From: Solenopsis invicta
Taxonomy: Eukaryota > Arthropoda > Insecta > Hymenoptera > Formicidae
DNA length: 64,000 nt
Reading direction: 5' to 3'
NCBI RefSeq assembly: GCF_016802725.1
Contig: NC_052676.1
Coordinates: 6,217,433-6,281,432 of the forward strand
Every line of letters starts with the position of its first letter. Position 1 is the first letter of the stretch. A model generated the notes under the pieces. The model had not been told where the DNA came from and made no database searches. It was given only the letters and a program-made list of their open reading frames with translations. Below are positions 1 to 14,100 of the stretch, one piece after another. The position numbers and the translations under genes are program-made.

Positions 1-148
1 CCTTCCAGGCAACAAACCGTTCGTGCAGTTGCATATGTAGCCGCCCAGTCTATTTTGGCATTTACCTCCGTTGCAGATTCGAGGGTTCTCTTTACATTCG
101 TCAACGTCCGCGCAAGTTCGCCCGTCCAGGTTCAAAGCATAACCAGTA
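1..148 (-). CDS. Fibrillin exon 20 (runs off the window)
   Basis: Starts TGYALNLDGRTCADVDEC, completing one cbEGF and opening another (ICNGGKCQNRLGGYIC). The reading frame is still open at base 1. Acceptor GTGAGACAG. Confidence 0.92.
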
Positions 149-3100
149 CTGTCTCACAAATAATAATGTATAATCTATACAGAGCACATTTCAATTTCGA
201 TACATATGATCGTGTTATTTTTATGTTTGGTTGATAATTATAATCTTTTTAAGATTTTAATTAGTTTAACATGGATATGCATATAGAATGATGCAGATGA
301 AAGAATTGGTTTTTGCTAATTGAAAATATTAATATTGTGTCGGTCATATTAGTCTTATAGTATGATCTTAATTACAATTTAATCACTTATTATTACAATA
401 GTTAAAAAAAGTTTTATGAGCACAACGTAAATATAATGATAAATAGTCGATTAAATTGTAAATACGATTATATTGTAAAACTAAATATGATGGAAACAAC
501 GATACCAATGTTTCCAATTTGCAAAAATCCGACATTTAATTGTAACGATACAGATAATAATTTTTCATATTATAGACTGATATAAGTACTTCAAAAATTT
601 AAATATTTATAAATAATAATTCTGAAAGTTCTTATTCGTGCATTGAAAGAAAAGCTAATAATCCCGTACCGGCAGGAACAGGAGAAGCTGCCCGGCGTGT
701 TCAGACAAATGTCCTCGCATCCACCGTTACCAACCGCGCATTCATTGATGTCCTCACAATGAGATCTAAGGCCCGTCTGTTGGTAGCCATCATCGCATAT
801 ACATTGATAGGTACCCATCATATTCTCACAGACGCCATTTGAACATATACCGCTGGTTCTCGAGCACTCATCGATGTCCTTGCAAGATTGTTTGTCGGGT
901 CCCAGCTCGTGTCCTGGAGGACACTGACAATTGAAGCTCCCTTCGGTATTGATGCAGGTGCCACCGCGACACAATCCTGGCGTCTCTTCGCACTCGTTTA
1001 TGTCTAGAATGTTTCGCATTACACTTTGATTTTTTTTTTAATTTAAAAAAGTTATCAATTTTTTTAATTAATTTGATTAAATTTAAATTAGAATTTTTAA
1101 TTGAAGTATTTATACTATACCCATGCAGATTTTCATGATGTCACTGCTACGATAGCCAGGATTGCAGTCGCACTGGAAATTACCAGGTGTGTTCCTGCAG
1201 GTGCCATTACCGCATACTCCACGCAAGATCTCACACTCGTCGATGTCTAAAAAATTCAAGTTCAGTTGAATAACTGATTTATCTATTCAGAACGTGTTAT
1301 TGAATGCCATTTTGATGATTAAAAAAATGGATGTTGAATTGGTCAAATAATTTAGAGATATCGTATAGTTCACTGAAATGATTTGATAACATTTTTATAG
1401 CTCTATGATTTATATTGTGTTATATTAAATTATTAATAATAATTTTTTAGCAGACAATTTAAGTCCGGAAGATATCAGTGCAACATTTATGTAAGATATA
1501 TATTTTTTATAATTTTTGTAATTCTGATTGGACTTCCAAACTTAAGAAAAAAGAATAATTATTGTCTTCGATCTGATTTTTTCGAATTATGAACTTTGAG
1601 ATTCTTCAAGAACACTACTTGCCATTGCACTTGATGCCATGCTCATCAAGCGCGAAACCTTGATTGCACCTGCAACTGTAACTGCCGATCGTGTTCTTGC
1701 ATCTACCGTTTAAACACATGCCCGGAAACTCAATGCACTCGTTGATATCGTGACGTTCAGTGAAGCCATCCCCACGTGGGCACAATTCGGCGTGGGCCTG
1801 CGTACCCATTTTAGGGCACAGTTCGCATTTATCGCTACCCCAAGCGCGGCCTACGGAACAGCAGCAGAGACTCTTAGAGAAATGGCCCTCTATGGGACTG
1901 GTGCATTGCCCATGACGATGGTCCAAGAAGCAAATTTCTTGCCTGGTGTCGATGCAAGTGGTGTCTGCAATTGGAATATTGAGAAAAATATGGGTGATGT
2001 TTCAAGATAGATCCGAAGTCCACAAATAATTAAAAACGTCTGAGACAAAAATCTTCAATTTTTGATAACAAATTTATAATAATTTATAACAGAAATATCT
2101 TTTCAAAATTTTTGTATAATTTTTATTATAATAGTTACAAATAGTTATAATCCTTTGTAACTTTTCCATAAGCTTCAAAAGAAAATTCTTTTAGCGTATG
2201 TTCGTGGCAATTCAACATTGGCTTACGCGTTGCATCCAAAGTGAGGCCAGGGGGACACTCGCAACGATACGAGCCGTCTGTGTTGACGCAAGTACCGCCT
2301 CCCTTGCAAATCCCGCTGTTGAGCTCACATTCATTGATGTCTGCGCAGCCCTTGCCATCCACCTTCGCATAACCCTTGGAACACTCGCAGAAGGAATGGT
2401 CACAGATCTCGCAAGGGCTGCCCCAGGCTACTCCGACTGAGCAGCAACATTCCGAGCGCAGCGTCAACTTTGGCAGGTTGTTCTCGCAGCGACCGTCTAT
2501 CATCTTTGTCCAACAAGAACCCTTTCGATTGTCTAGAACCGAAGAACCAAAACTCTGTATATGTATCTATATTTATTTTATTTGCAGTGAGAGTCTTATC
2601 GTTACTCGAAATTATTCGTACCCATGCAAATGTGACCAGTGTTGTCTAGAATGTACCCCGGAGAACACTCGCACTCGTAGGCTCCCGGAGTATTGATGCA
2701 AACACCGTTGAAGCACACGTCTGGTCCTAACTCCTCGCACTCGTCCACGTCCTCGCACATTTGGTTCTGTGTGTTGTACCTCATGCCCGTCGGACAGATG
2801 CACTGCGAATAAAATGACGCTGTCGATAGATCGTGACATTTATGTTCCAAATAAAATTAATTAGTAATTTAGAATAACATAGAGGCAAAAAAATAATTTA
2901 GATATAGAAGTTGTAAGTTAAGTAACTAATAAACAACTTTTTTAAGTACTAAGATAAACTATTTTCATTATTTTTTTTTATAATATTAGAGCACGTAATT
3001 AATCTAGAGCTTCACAAATTTCTTCTTTTCTTTCTAACAAGGGAACCTTACGAAGTGTCATACCCTGATTTTAATGAAACTTTACACACATTTAGGTAAC

Positions 3101-6100
3101 ATAGGCTTTGTTTACACCGAATACTTGATACGCGTAATATTTAATAACTTTCTATTCAAGTATCTTAATTTCGGTAATAAATTTAATAAATGTATGTTAA
3201 GTATATTAAGCTGGTACAATATGAATCAAGATAATTAATTAAATATAGATATCACGTATACATTTACACATATTGTCGAAATTAAGACAATTTAATAGAA
3301 AGTTACTTGTTAGTATGCGTATCAAGTGTTCGGTGTAAACTAGGTCATAATTAGATGATTTTAGAAACTATCAGTTGCAGCCAATATACAGTTTTATATC
3401 ATGATTGAAATCATTTCTTATATGATACTCCACTCCCTCACCTTTCTTTCTTTCTCGCGCTTAATAAAAAGTAAATAATTTGTTTATTTACCTGAAAACT
3501 ACCGGGTGTATTTCGACACTGTCCACCGCTGCACAAGGAATCTTCTAACTCACACTCATTGATGTCACTACATATCTTCCCCGTTGCATCCACTTCGTAT
3601 CCATTGTCGCAGATACATCGATATGTTCCCATGAGATTTTCGCATCCGCCATTGATACAGATATTGGGGTTCTGAGCACACTCGTTGATGTCTACAATAA
3701 CAGTTGTATTAAAATTATTGAATTAGAAACTAAATGGAGACATAAATTCTAAATTTTTAAATATTAATATGTATATTATATATATATATTTAAAAAATTT
3801 GTGACTTTTCGACATATTAGAATTGTAAAAATTATTATAACGTTAGTGTTTTGTAAAAGTTGATGTTCTTGCAAATTCTTTGAAACTATTTTCTAAAATC
3901 TTTGGAGTGGAATCTCATTCTAAAAGTGTGAAAATCCTGCCATTCTTGATAAAGAGTGGCAGGATTTTCACACTTTTAGAGTGGAATTCCACTCTTTTAG
4001 ATGAAATTCCACCCAAAAAATTTAGAGAGTACAATATTAAAATATTTCTAAATGAAATGCTCGTTATGTTTTACCGTCGCCGTTGTAGGTCATTCCGGCG
4101 CCATGCGGACATAAAGCTTCGAATTCTGGAGTGTCCGGAAGTGGACAAGGTTGGCAGGTGCTACCCCAGCCCAACGGTTGGCCCAAGATCACCGTGCAAC
4201 AGCAACAACTGGATTTTGTCACGGCGGTGGACGTTGGGTTGGAGCATTGGCCGTCTCTGTACTGCGAATAGCACAGATCTCTTCTCGTATCTGACCAATG
4301 CAAAGTCATCCGATAGAAATTTTATTTTTCGTTAAACAATCAAACAATTAAATTATTTCATTAAATTAAATGTGATAGGAAAAATAATTTATGTGTAAAA
4401 TTGTAGCTTTGTCATTTCCTGATAAAATTAATGTCTTATTTCGAGGAACATTTAACGCAAAACTCAATCGCAAAGCTGTACATCTAAAAGGCAACCAAGA
4501 CATTGACGTTCGATTGACCAAGACATCCGATAGTTCACCCTAATAATGTATTTTATATCTTTTATAGCATATTAAGAACAGAATATTATTAGTACGAACC
4601 TAGACAAGATCTTCCATCAGGACCTAGATTGAATCCCGGATGGCACTCACATCGGAAACTACCAGGCGTGTTGATGCAGCGTCCATTTTGACAAGGTAAA
4701 TTGACACATTCGTCGATATCTTACACGACAAATAACAATATATTATGAATAATTACACGTATTGTTTCGTGCATTTGATTCTATGTTTCAATGTTTGTGA
4801 AAAGTCAAACAATATCAATTTATTATTGTTAAGAAATTTAAGTTATTAAAATATTCAAAATCATTAAAAAACTAGATTATGAGGAATTATAAAAATCTAA
4901 GAGACTTTATTTTTGCTTTTTTGCCAAAATTGTTCATTGAATTCAATACCGATGCAGTGGCTTAGATCGGGACCAATCCTGAAGCCGGAGTCGCACACGC
5001 ACTTGAAGGAGCCCTCCATATTGACGCATTTGCCGTTCTCGCACATCCCACTGGTGGAGCATTCGTCCATGTCCACGCAGAACGTATTGTCCCTTGAAGG
5101 AGTGAAGCCTGATTGACAGATACAATGATAGGATCCTGGCGTGTTCTCACAGCGGCCGTTTAGACAGATCCTCGGATTTTCTATACACTCGTTTATGTCT
5201 AAAAAAAAAAATTTGACGAATTGTCGCGTTACTGTTTCTGTGTCATTTCAGAAATCTTATTTTTCTTAATCACATTTGTTTTAGCGAATTAGGGATTGAT
5301 AAGTAACTGTAATAACTACTTGCTAATATTTGAATCTTGCGAAATATTTCATGCAATGTATAATATCTCAAGAGGGAATTAAACGTCTGTGAGATACTGA
5401 TGAGACACTGGATTTAGTAACTTTTAGTATTGATGCAAAATAGATGCTAATATATTGGTATAATAATAGTGGAATATTGGGATGGTAGAGAGCAACGAGC
5501 GAAAACTTGAAATGCAGTAGTATTATAATATTTTGGATTGAACGGATATTTATTGCCTCTATGTGAATTGGGACTCCTTCTTCTAGTCTTCTTGAAGATC
5601 ATCTTTCAATTTCAGTATGGACATGAAAATGTATCGCAATATGCTGGACCAGTATTACCGTTCAATACCAGTCCAATATTAAATCAGTGTCTTAACATTT
5701 ACATACAGCACAGAAAAATTGCAGCAATACTGCAGCAATCTTTTATCGTAAAATTGCAACAATGCGAAAACATGAAACGTTTCTGTAATATTGCTGCAAT
5801 GTCGCAGCGGTTTGCGGATGAAGCACAGGACATGAATTTTTTAAATATTTTTGAAATATTGAGATAATATTGTAAAAAAACATTGTTGAAATAATATTGT
5901 ACAAGTAATTTTTGTAATATTTTTTTAGCATTACACTGCAATATGCAATATTGTAGCAATATTATTGCAATCTTCTGTGCTATATGGATTATTTTAATGC
6001 TAGCTTTTTACATGGTTAGTATTAAAATATGAAACCCATTTGGTTCGATACAAAATCAGCAACCAGTATTACTGGTTTAATATATTCTATTCCCATTTAG

Positions 6101-9100
6101 GATAATATTTATTACACATTATTACCTATACAAGTATTCCTCGTCGGCGACAGCGTGTAACCGTCATTGCATTTGCATTTAAAGGATCCATTCATATTGA
6201 TGCAGTGTCCGTTGGTGCACATGCCTGTATCTTGGCATTCGTCGTGATCTAGAAAGATATTTATCTATGTTATTTCTTACATACAACGTTATTAGAATTG
6301 TGCGAATACTTCGAATTCGAATCGAATCGAATTCACTGATATAAAAGAATTCGAATAATTCGAGAATTTCGAATTATCTATAATTCGATTTCAAATCGAC
6401 CATTTTGATTATTTTATTTATATTTTCTGCAACGATTTGTTTTCAATCTTGTATCAGCGCGCATACTGTTTGATAATTTGTCGATTTTCAAAACGTACCT
6501 TTTCTAAATCTTATAAACTGTTTAAAAATTTGTAATTACGATGTATAGACATATGATAGACTATCATGAATTTGTTCCAACACTTCACAGATTTGTCTCA
6601 TAATTTATGAAATTTAAAACAAAATTTAAAATGTTTTTTTTATATATCTATATTTTTAAAATAAAATGCATTAAAGTACCATCATTTCGATAACATTACC
6701 ATTTCTACGATATATGTTCAATGGTCATTTATCAGGATATTAACTTCACACTTATCTAATATCTAATAAAGGGATTCGATTCAATTTGATTTGACGAAAA
6801 TTTCAAATTCAATTCAATTTGTTTTCGAACATGTGTTATTAAAAATTCGATTCGATTTCACAAATGCTTGATTCGTATATACCTCTATAGTTAATTTTAT
6901 GATTAATGTTTCCAAAATCTTTTTACTAACAGAAGTGCTGTTATCATTGGATATTTGTTGTTGCTTTTATTGTTAATAATGTCATTGTTATTTTGTCGAA
7001 GAATGAATTTGAATAATGGTTTTACCGGTGCAGTATCTGCCCTCGCCGGAAACAACGAAGCCAGGCGGACAGTCGCAGGCGAAGCTGCCGGGATAGTTGC
7101 GGCAGGTTCCGCCCTGGCAATAATCTAATTGACACTCGTCCACGTCCTCGCATCTGCCGCCGGGTTTTTTCGCAAAACCCGGATAGCACTCGCACTCATA
7201 ACCTTCCTTGGTGTCAATGCATTTTCCATCGCCGCAAATGTCTGGCCGCAAGGCACACTCGTTTACTTCGGTGATCGACTGCAGTTGTGAGCAAAGCCTG
7301 TTGTAATCGTCTACAATTGAGTAATAACGTGGATCCTGTAGAATTGCCAGTCGCCGTAGTCGTTCGCTTTTTATCTAGTCGACTTTTCGTCACGCGGGTC
7401 TAGCTGTCTTTAGTTTTGCTTCGCGTTTCGACTCAATAAAGAGATTTTTCTGTGTATTCGTTCAGAGCTATCTCTGTTGAACGAATCGAGAACAAGTCTT
7501 CGAAATTTCGTGAATCCAGTGAATAAAATTGATTTTAATAATAAATTAATTTAAACAGTGGAAATACCGCGTGTAAAAGTTGTGAAAATGTATTTATGCT
7601 TTTATTGAAAATATATGAAGTATTAAGATGTATTATTTCGCATAATCTTCTTTTTTGAAAATATGTACATACCACTGCCAGGATTGGGACAGATGAAGCA
7701 CTCATCACCCCATCCTCGACCCATATTCTTGCCACAGCAGCAATCTTTTTTACTCAATCGCATCGCAAGCCGATTCTTACACTGTCCGTTACGATTCACC
7801 GCCGTGTAACACAATCCCTGTCTGCCATCTGAAGACAAAATTAGCCACCATTTATGAAGAGCTAGAAGAAATTTATGAAGAATCGAAAGTTAAGAAATTA
7901 ATAAAAAGGCGTGCGAGAAAATTAAAGGCAAGACATTCTGTAAAAAAAAAAGGAATAAAGCTACTTAAAAATAATATTAGAGATAATGTAAAACTTTGGC
8001 GAGCTTTTTTCTATCACGGCACGACAGTTTATTTAATGGCGACATTCCATTCTTGCGATAATGATATAATTACCGATGCAGAATTTGCGATCCTGACTCT
8101 GTATAAATCCTGGATTACAGTGACAGTAATAACCGCCATTCGTATTTATACATCGGCCGTCGGCGCAGATGCCTTCCTCCTGACACTCGTCCCTGTCTTT
8201 GCACTCGTTGGTTTCGGGATCTCTCGCTTGTCCCGCGGGACACTCACAAATAAACGAGCCGGGGGTGTTGAGACACTTTCCGCCCTGGCAAAGTCCGGGA
8301 ATCGCTTCGCACTCGTTGATATCTGAAGACATTGTAAAATATTCTTTTATTTCGACGAAATCGAAAAATGTTATGTATATTTACTTTTTAATGCAAATAT
8401 ACATGATTCAGACAATGAAAGTAAATTTCTTGTGTTCAAGTCATTTCCTTGATTTTAATAAATATTAATTAGTGTAAAATAATTTATTTTTAGACTTAGG
8501 AAATATTTTTAATAATCAAGAAAATGATGTTAAAATAAATATATTTATTTAAACATAAAAAAAAATTTTAATATGTTTAATGTATAATCAATTTTATAAT
8601 TAAAAATACAACGAGAAAATTAGGCTTTGGGGGTCAATGAGCACCTAAAGATATGTCAAAAGTTACAAGTTAGAAGTTAATGTGACGTACCGACGCATTG
8701 ACCTTGATTAGTCTTCAAGTAACCTAATTCACAATCCAGTCTAGCAGGACACCTCTCGCAAGGGTGGCCCCAGCCCTTGCCCACGGTGGCGCAGCACAAC
8801 TGCCGCGTGCAAACTACCCCTTGAAGGCTCGCCAAGCATTGGCCATTTTTTACTTTGGTGAAACAGGGTCCAGTCCTGTGAAACGCACGAATACATCATA
8901 AAAGTTAAAGCCAGATATGATGAATGGAATGAGGAACACACGCAGGAAATAGAGAAGAAACAATTTAACATGTTAGATAAAGAACGTTACAGAATTAACC
9001 AGGGACACCTTAAAGACGTCCAAAGGATGTTCTAAGAACGTTTCTCGGATAAAGTTTGAGCTTCATCCGAGGGACGTCTTTAAGTTGTCCCTGGTTAATT

Positions 9101-11064
9101 CTGTAACGTTCCTTATCTAACATGTTAAACTGTTATAAACTTTATCTTACCTGTAATCGGTTTCGCAACGTCTTCCGGTGTAACCGTAGATGCAGGCGCA
9201 GCGATCTGGACCAATGCATCTTCCCTGATTTAAGCAGGGCTCACGACAAATTGCTAATTAAAAATAATTTTTTATTAATTAGTTTTACGGAAATTATTTT
9301 ATTAATTTCTCTTTCCATTTTTAATATACCTAATTGTTCTAAGATTCATTTTAATTTATGCGAAACTAATTTCTTACGTTCATTGCAAAATTCTCCTTGG
9401 TATCCGCTGCGACATTGGCATCGGCCGTCGACGCAGTTTCCGTTTATGCAGTGAACCCTACATCTGCCAGTCTCACCGCGATCGCTACCATTTCCGTTTT
9501 CCTGCGCGATGACTGTAAATGACATGTTTATTAAGCAAAATTTAATCCTTGAAGTCATTAAAAATTGACACTAGTAACTTTATGAAAAGGTTATTTGGAA
9601 TACTGGAAAATCCGGTAAAAGTGTTTTACCTTTACTTTGACCGTTGCCACAGGAGGAAGCAACGACGCCGCCCTCACATAAACAAATATTAGGCCTTATG
9701 CATCTCCCAAGAGGACCGCAGCGTCTTGCGCAAATCGCTAAAATATAACGTTTAAAGTCAGCGCTTAACTTGAATTTAATGATATAGTTCGAGTTTTATA
9801 TTGAAATTATTTTGATGTTATTACATAATCTTTTTTCTCCTTTATAATAGAAAAATCTCACTAATATTGCAGGAGAAAGAAAATTAATGGTATGCGAAAT
9901 TCACACATAGATTGTTTTATGTTCATAATTTTTTACAAAAACGGAAAAGAGACTGGGCCATTTTTATTTTATTGCTATACTAAAAGTAACATTCTAACTT
10001 TCTCTAACGTTGACTTATAATTATTATCATTTTAACTGCAAGACATTACTGGAACAATATCTATAAGAGATATTATGAATTAAAAATTATACTGTCAATA
10101 ACATTGTCAGACACCCGGAAATTGTGACGGAATGTAGATCACAAGCGAAGTGCGGCCACATTACCAGACAATGCGATCAACAGGAAGCGCATAACAGGTC
10201 ATTAAACCAGTTTTATTCGCGGGCGACCGTTCGTGTCGCATAAATGCTCATTTGTCCGTTACGTAATTGCATCGATCGTTATCATTCTTGGGCAGTATCG
10301 GTAATGATAGGTGGTTCCTCTTGCCCGATATTAATAACCGCTTTCAATTCCGCGAATATCTCGGGAGGATGATCGATTGCGCTAGGATCATAAGGATATA
10401 AGTTATTATGTCCTAGAGCAGTGATGTTTCATTGACAATAATATGGCTTTATTACTACATATGTTCTATCATATTCAGTCTAGGTATTTTATAAATTCTA
10501 CTCTTTTTAATTGCAAAAATAATTTAACGACGTTACATTAATATAATTAATTAATTTATCGTAAAATTTGGGGAGGAATGAAACGATCGTACTCTTGCCT
10601 TTTGAATTCTAAGCAATAGTTTTTAACAATTTTATTGAATGTTAATTTAGTTTGTTACTTATAGCTCGTCTTTTTACGATTTCCTAGTATATCGTCATGT
10701 TTATATTCAAAAAAATCATACAATGCATTATTTATAAATTTTCGTGAAATAAAATGTTTTAGGTTGGTATTTAAATCTTACGTTTAAGATCGTCTCAAGA
10801 ATCTTAAGAACCAATGTTGTCAACCAATTATAAAGTCACATTAGCATGATTGTCTTAAGACAATACTCAAGATGATCTTGAAATAAGATTTAATTATGAA
10901 TATCGGCCATAATAAAATTTGATCAGCGCTTCTACTTACGAATGACGCACAGGCCTGTTTCCGGTTTCTTCGACCATCCTGGACAGCAATAATTTTTGTA
11001 CCTTGATCTGCACACGTTTGGTCTAGAAACATTTTTAAAATATTTTTTAGTTTCTGTAATACAG

Positions 11065-11114
<50 letters not shown>

Positions 11115-14100
11115 TAATGCATGTTTTTTTGGAAAAAAAACTCTGTTATTAAAAACTATTATTAAAAAAATATATTAATGTTTAATTTAATTTACATTTG
11201 AGATTAAGGAATAGTCTCTTTCTAAATAAAATATTAATAATGAAATTTAAACGTCTCCATTTGAATAAAAATTGTGATAAATAAATATACTGTATTAATT
11301 AAAATTATAATGAGTAAACTTGAATCAAAATAACAAAATTTGAAGAAGAATATATAATTTAAACAATGCTCTTATAATTAAATTTATAATTACTTAAAAC
11401 TTATAAACTATGTGATTATTTTATTTTAAGACAAATAGATTGTTTATTGAAAGAAAAGATTTTGTTAAACCAACAAATATTAATACAAATGTAACAAATA
11501 TTTGTAAATATAGCGACAGCAAATCACATTTGTACACAGAATCCTCTTTTTTACATTTTTTCAAAATTTATGATTTTTTTGAAACCGCAAGCAGTCATTT
11601 CATCAATTTCCGAAGTTATGGAAGGATCATGAGTCATGGGTCGTTCTTTGTGGCGCCAGCTTGAAGAGGTTGCAGGCGGAAACGCGGCATTTCCGCGGCA
11701 TCGTGGCACGCGCAAGAAGAGAAGAGCGAAAAAGAAGAAGAAGATGATGAAAAAAAGAAAGAATGGGAAGAGAGCGGAGTGCCACCTCGGAACAAGGCGG
11801 CCATTCACATCTGGCGCCTCGTAATTAACGTCAGCTGCTATGGACCGCGACCGGCTTTAAACGCCGCCACTTAGGCCCCTCGGCGCCGCAATCGCAAACG
11901 TTAGAACACCGCCGGCTTTCTCACGTCACGCCATTTTTTATCGCGCGGTGATAACACGATCATTATCTAACACGGTTTGTATATAGGGCCGCGGTTCGGA
12001 GGACTTTGAACTCTGAGAATTTCCTCCGACGATTTCATAGCGTCGATCATCCGGACACTGCGCCGGGATACCCGAGCTCCGAAACGATCGCGCCGGAGAT
12101 CAAATCCAAGATTCCGCGATTTTAAGATCCCTGGAACGAGATCGCGCGGGAAGGCTCGAATTCTCTCCCGCTACAACGGGCCGGCCTTTACATTCCCCTT
12201 TGCAAACGCACGGGGCCAGTTGCTGCGCCCCCGCGGGGCCCTTCGAAGGGCGCTAGCGGGACGCGAGGGCGGCGCGCGGCGCAGCATCTGGACCCGTGCG
12301 TTTCTCGTTTCGCTGGCGCGAGGGAGATTAATGCACTCGCGTGTCCGGCATCTCTCGCGCTCTTCCTTTTTCGTACGCATCTTCCCTCCCTCCCCCCGTG
12401 ACTTCTGACATACGCGTTACACGCCCGGCGCGTATCATCTCCGCAGGCGCTCGTAAAGCGTTATTAAATGCGTGTGCTCAGCGCGCGATGAAGCAATCTT
12501 GCTCAAACAGTGGCCCACTAACTGCTTAGGGTGCGCGTAGACCTGACGGATGTTTACACGCGTCGGCAAACGATCTCGCGCGCTCCTAATTAAAAAATAA
12601 TAATAATAAAGGACGCCACATTTGGATAATTTGCTGTCATAAAGAGTTCAACTCTTCTCAAACTTGTTTAAGAGCAAATCTCTCTTTCTCTCTCTCGCCC
12701 CGCGCGTTTCAGCCTGTCTCACCCTTTGTATTTTACTCTTATTATCGTTTCTTCGAGGACGATAAAATCCCGTTAAAACGCCAATTGTCAGCAAACGTTC
12801 GAAATCGGCGAGATGACTAACTTTGATACGCGTCGTTAATTGGAAAATTATAGCCAGGCCCGCGTTCGCGTGATAATAATAATAATAACGATAATTGGCG
12901 GTAGAATTACGAGGACGCGGTCGGTCATCACCTTCGCAGCCGAAAGCTTTAACCCAATCTGTATGCAAATGGATGCTCCTTGGGAGATTGGTCCACCGTC
13001 GAACTCTTATATCGCGCCGTCCGATCGCGCCGATCAACACGTGGCGAGTCGTTAACCATGTCGGCAGGGTGTAATTTTTAACACCCGCCCGTAATGATAG
13101 CGTATCCTAACGAGCCCCGAAATCAATGCGCAAAGTGTTCGATCGGCCGATATCTTTATTTGAAGATCTTCTTGCACTCGTGCTCATAACTCTGGCGGAA
13201 ACACAAGTCCCATTTTCTTTGTACACTTTGCACATCTTCCATAATCTTGAAATAATTTTATTTAATTGCAGCGACTATCTTCCGTTTTGAATTTAAATTT
13301 TGCGTTATTTTTTATTATTATAATTCGTTTAAATTACATATCAAGTTTTAAAATAAACGATAAGTTTATTTAAAAAAAAAATCGAATTAATTTCCACACT
13401 TATAGTATGTTAGTATTTGTCGATTATTGGCAAAATAAAGTTTCATATAAATGTTAATTAATTTTGTAATATCATTAATTATTAATCAAGGACGGTATAT
13501 ATAGAACGATTATACCATTTTATTAGTCCAGTCTTTGGAACATTTATCTTATTGATATTTTTTTATGTTATAAAATGATTAATATTAATTGATCGTTGTC
13601 ATTTATAACGAATAGGGTGTTAATGGAATCACATAAGCGACTACCATGTAGCATCTGGGTGATTAACTGTTTGAGCAAGACTGTCTAGTTGGGAATTACA
13701 ATAGCCTCGAAACAAATAGCGCGAATTGCGAGCCATTAAAATTAAGGCGATCCAAAGCAGTCGCTTTCCCATCGCGATTAGGGGCAAACAAACAATAATG
13801 TTTCACGCGCGAGGGCTACTGCAAAAAAGCATGGCCGGGGCAATTGTTCGAGGTCTTCTTAAACGAAGTGCTGTTGTCACAAGTGCAATTGGTTGCAGCA
13901 CATAAGATTGCGACACGACAGTGCCATGCAATTACATCGTGCGCGAGAAGGCATCGGGCCCCGATACATCTCGATCCTAAACTCGTTTCATCGAATGAGC
14001 GCTCTTCTAGAATCCTTGGAACTTTGAAAGCCGTTTCAAGTTAGTACCGTGATATTTTGACGCTCCAGAAACTTCGATACTTCCAGGTCATTCCGTGGAA

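Noticed and set aside
1750..2010. Plus-strand 86-codon frame opposite the RGD-containing TB exon
   Set aside because: Antisense shadow of a well-supported cysteine-rich exon.
5538..5959. Open frames on both strands in fibrillin intron 10
   Set aside because: They follow the repetitive TGCAATATTGCA words of a MITE.
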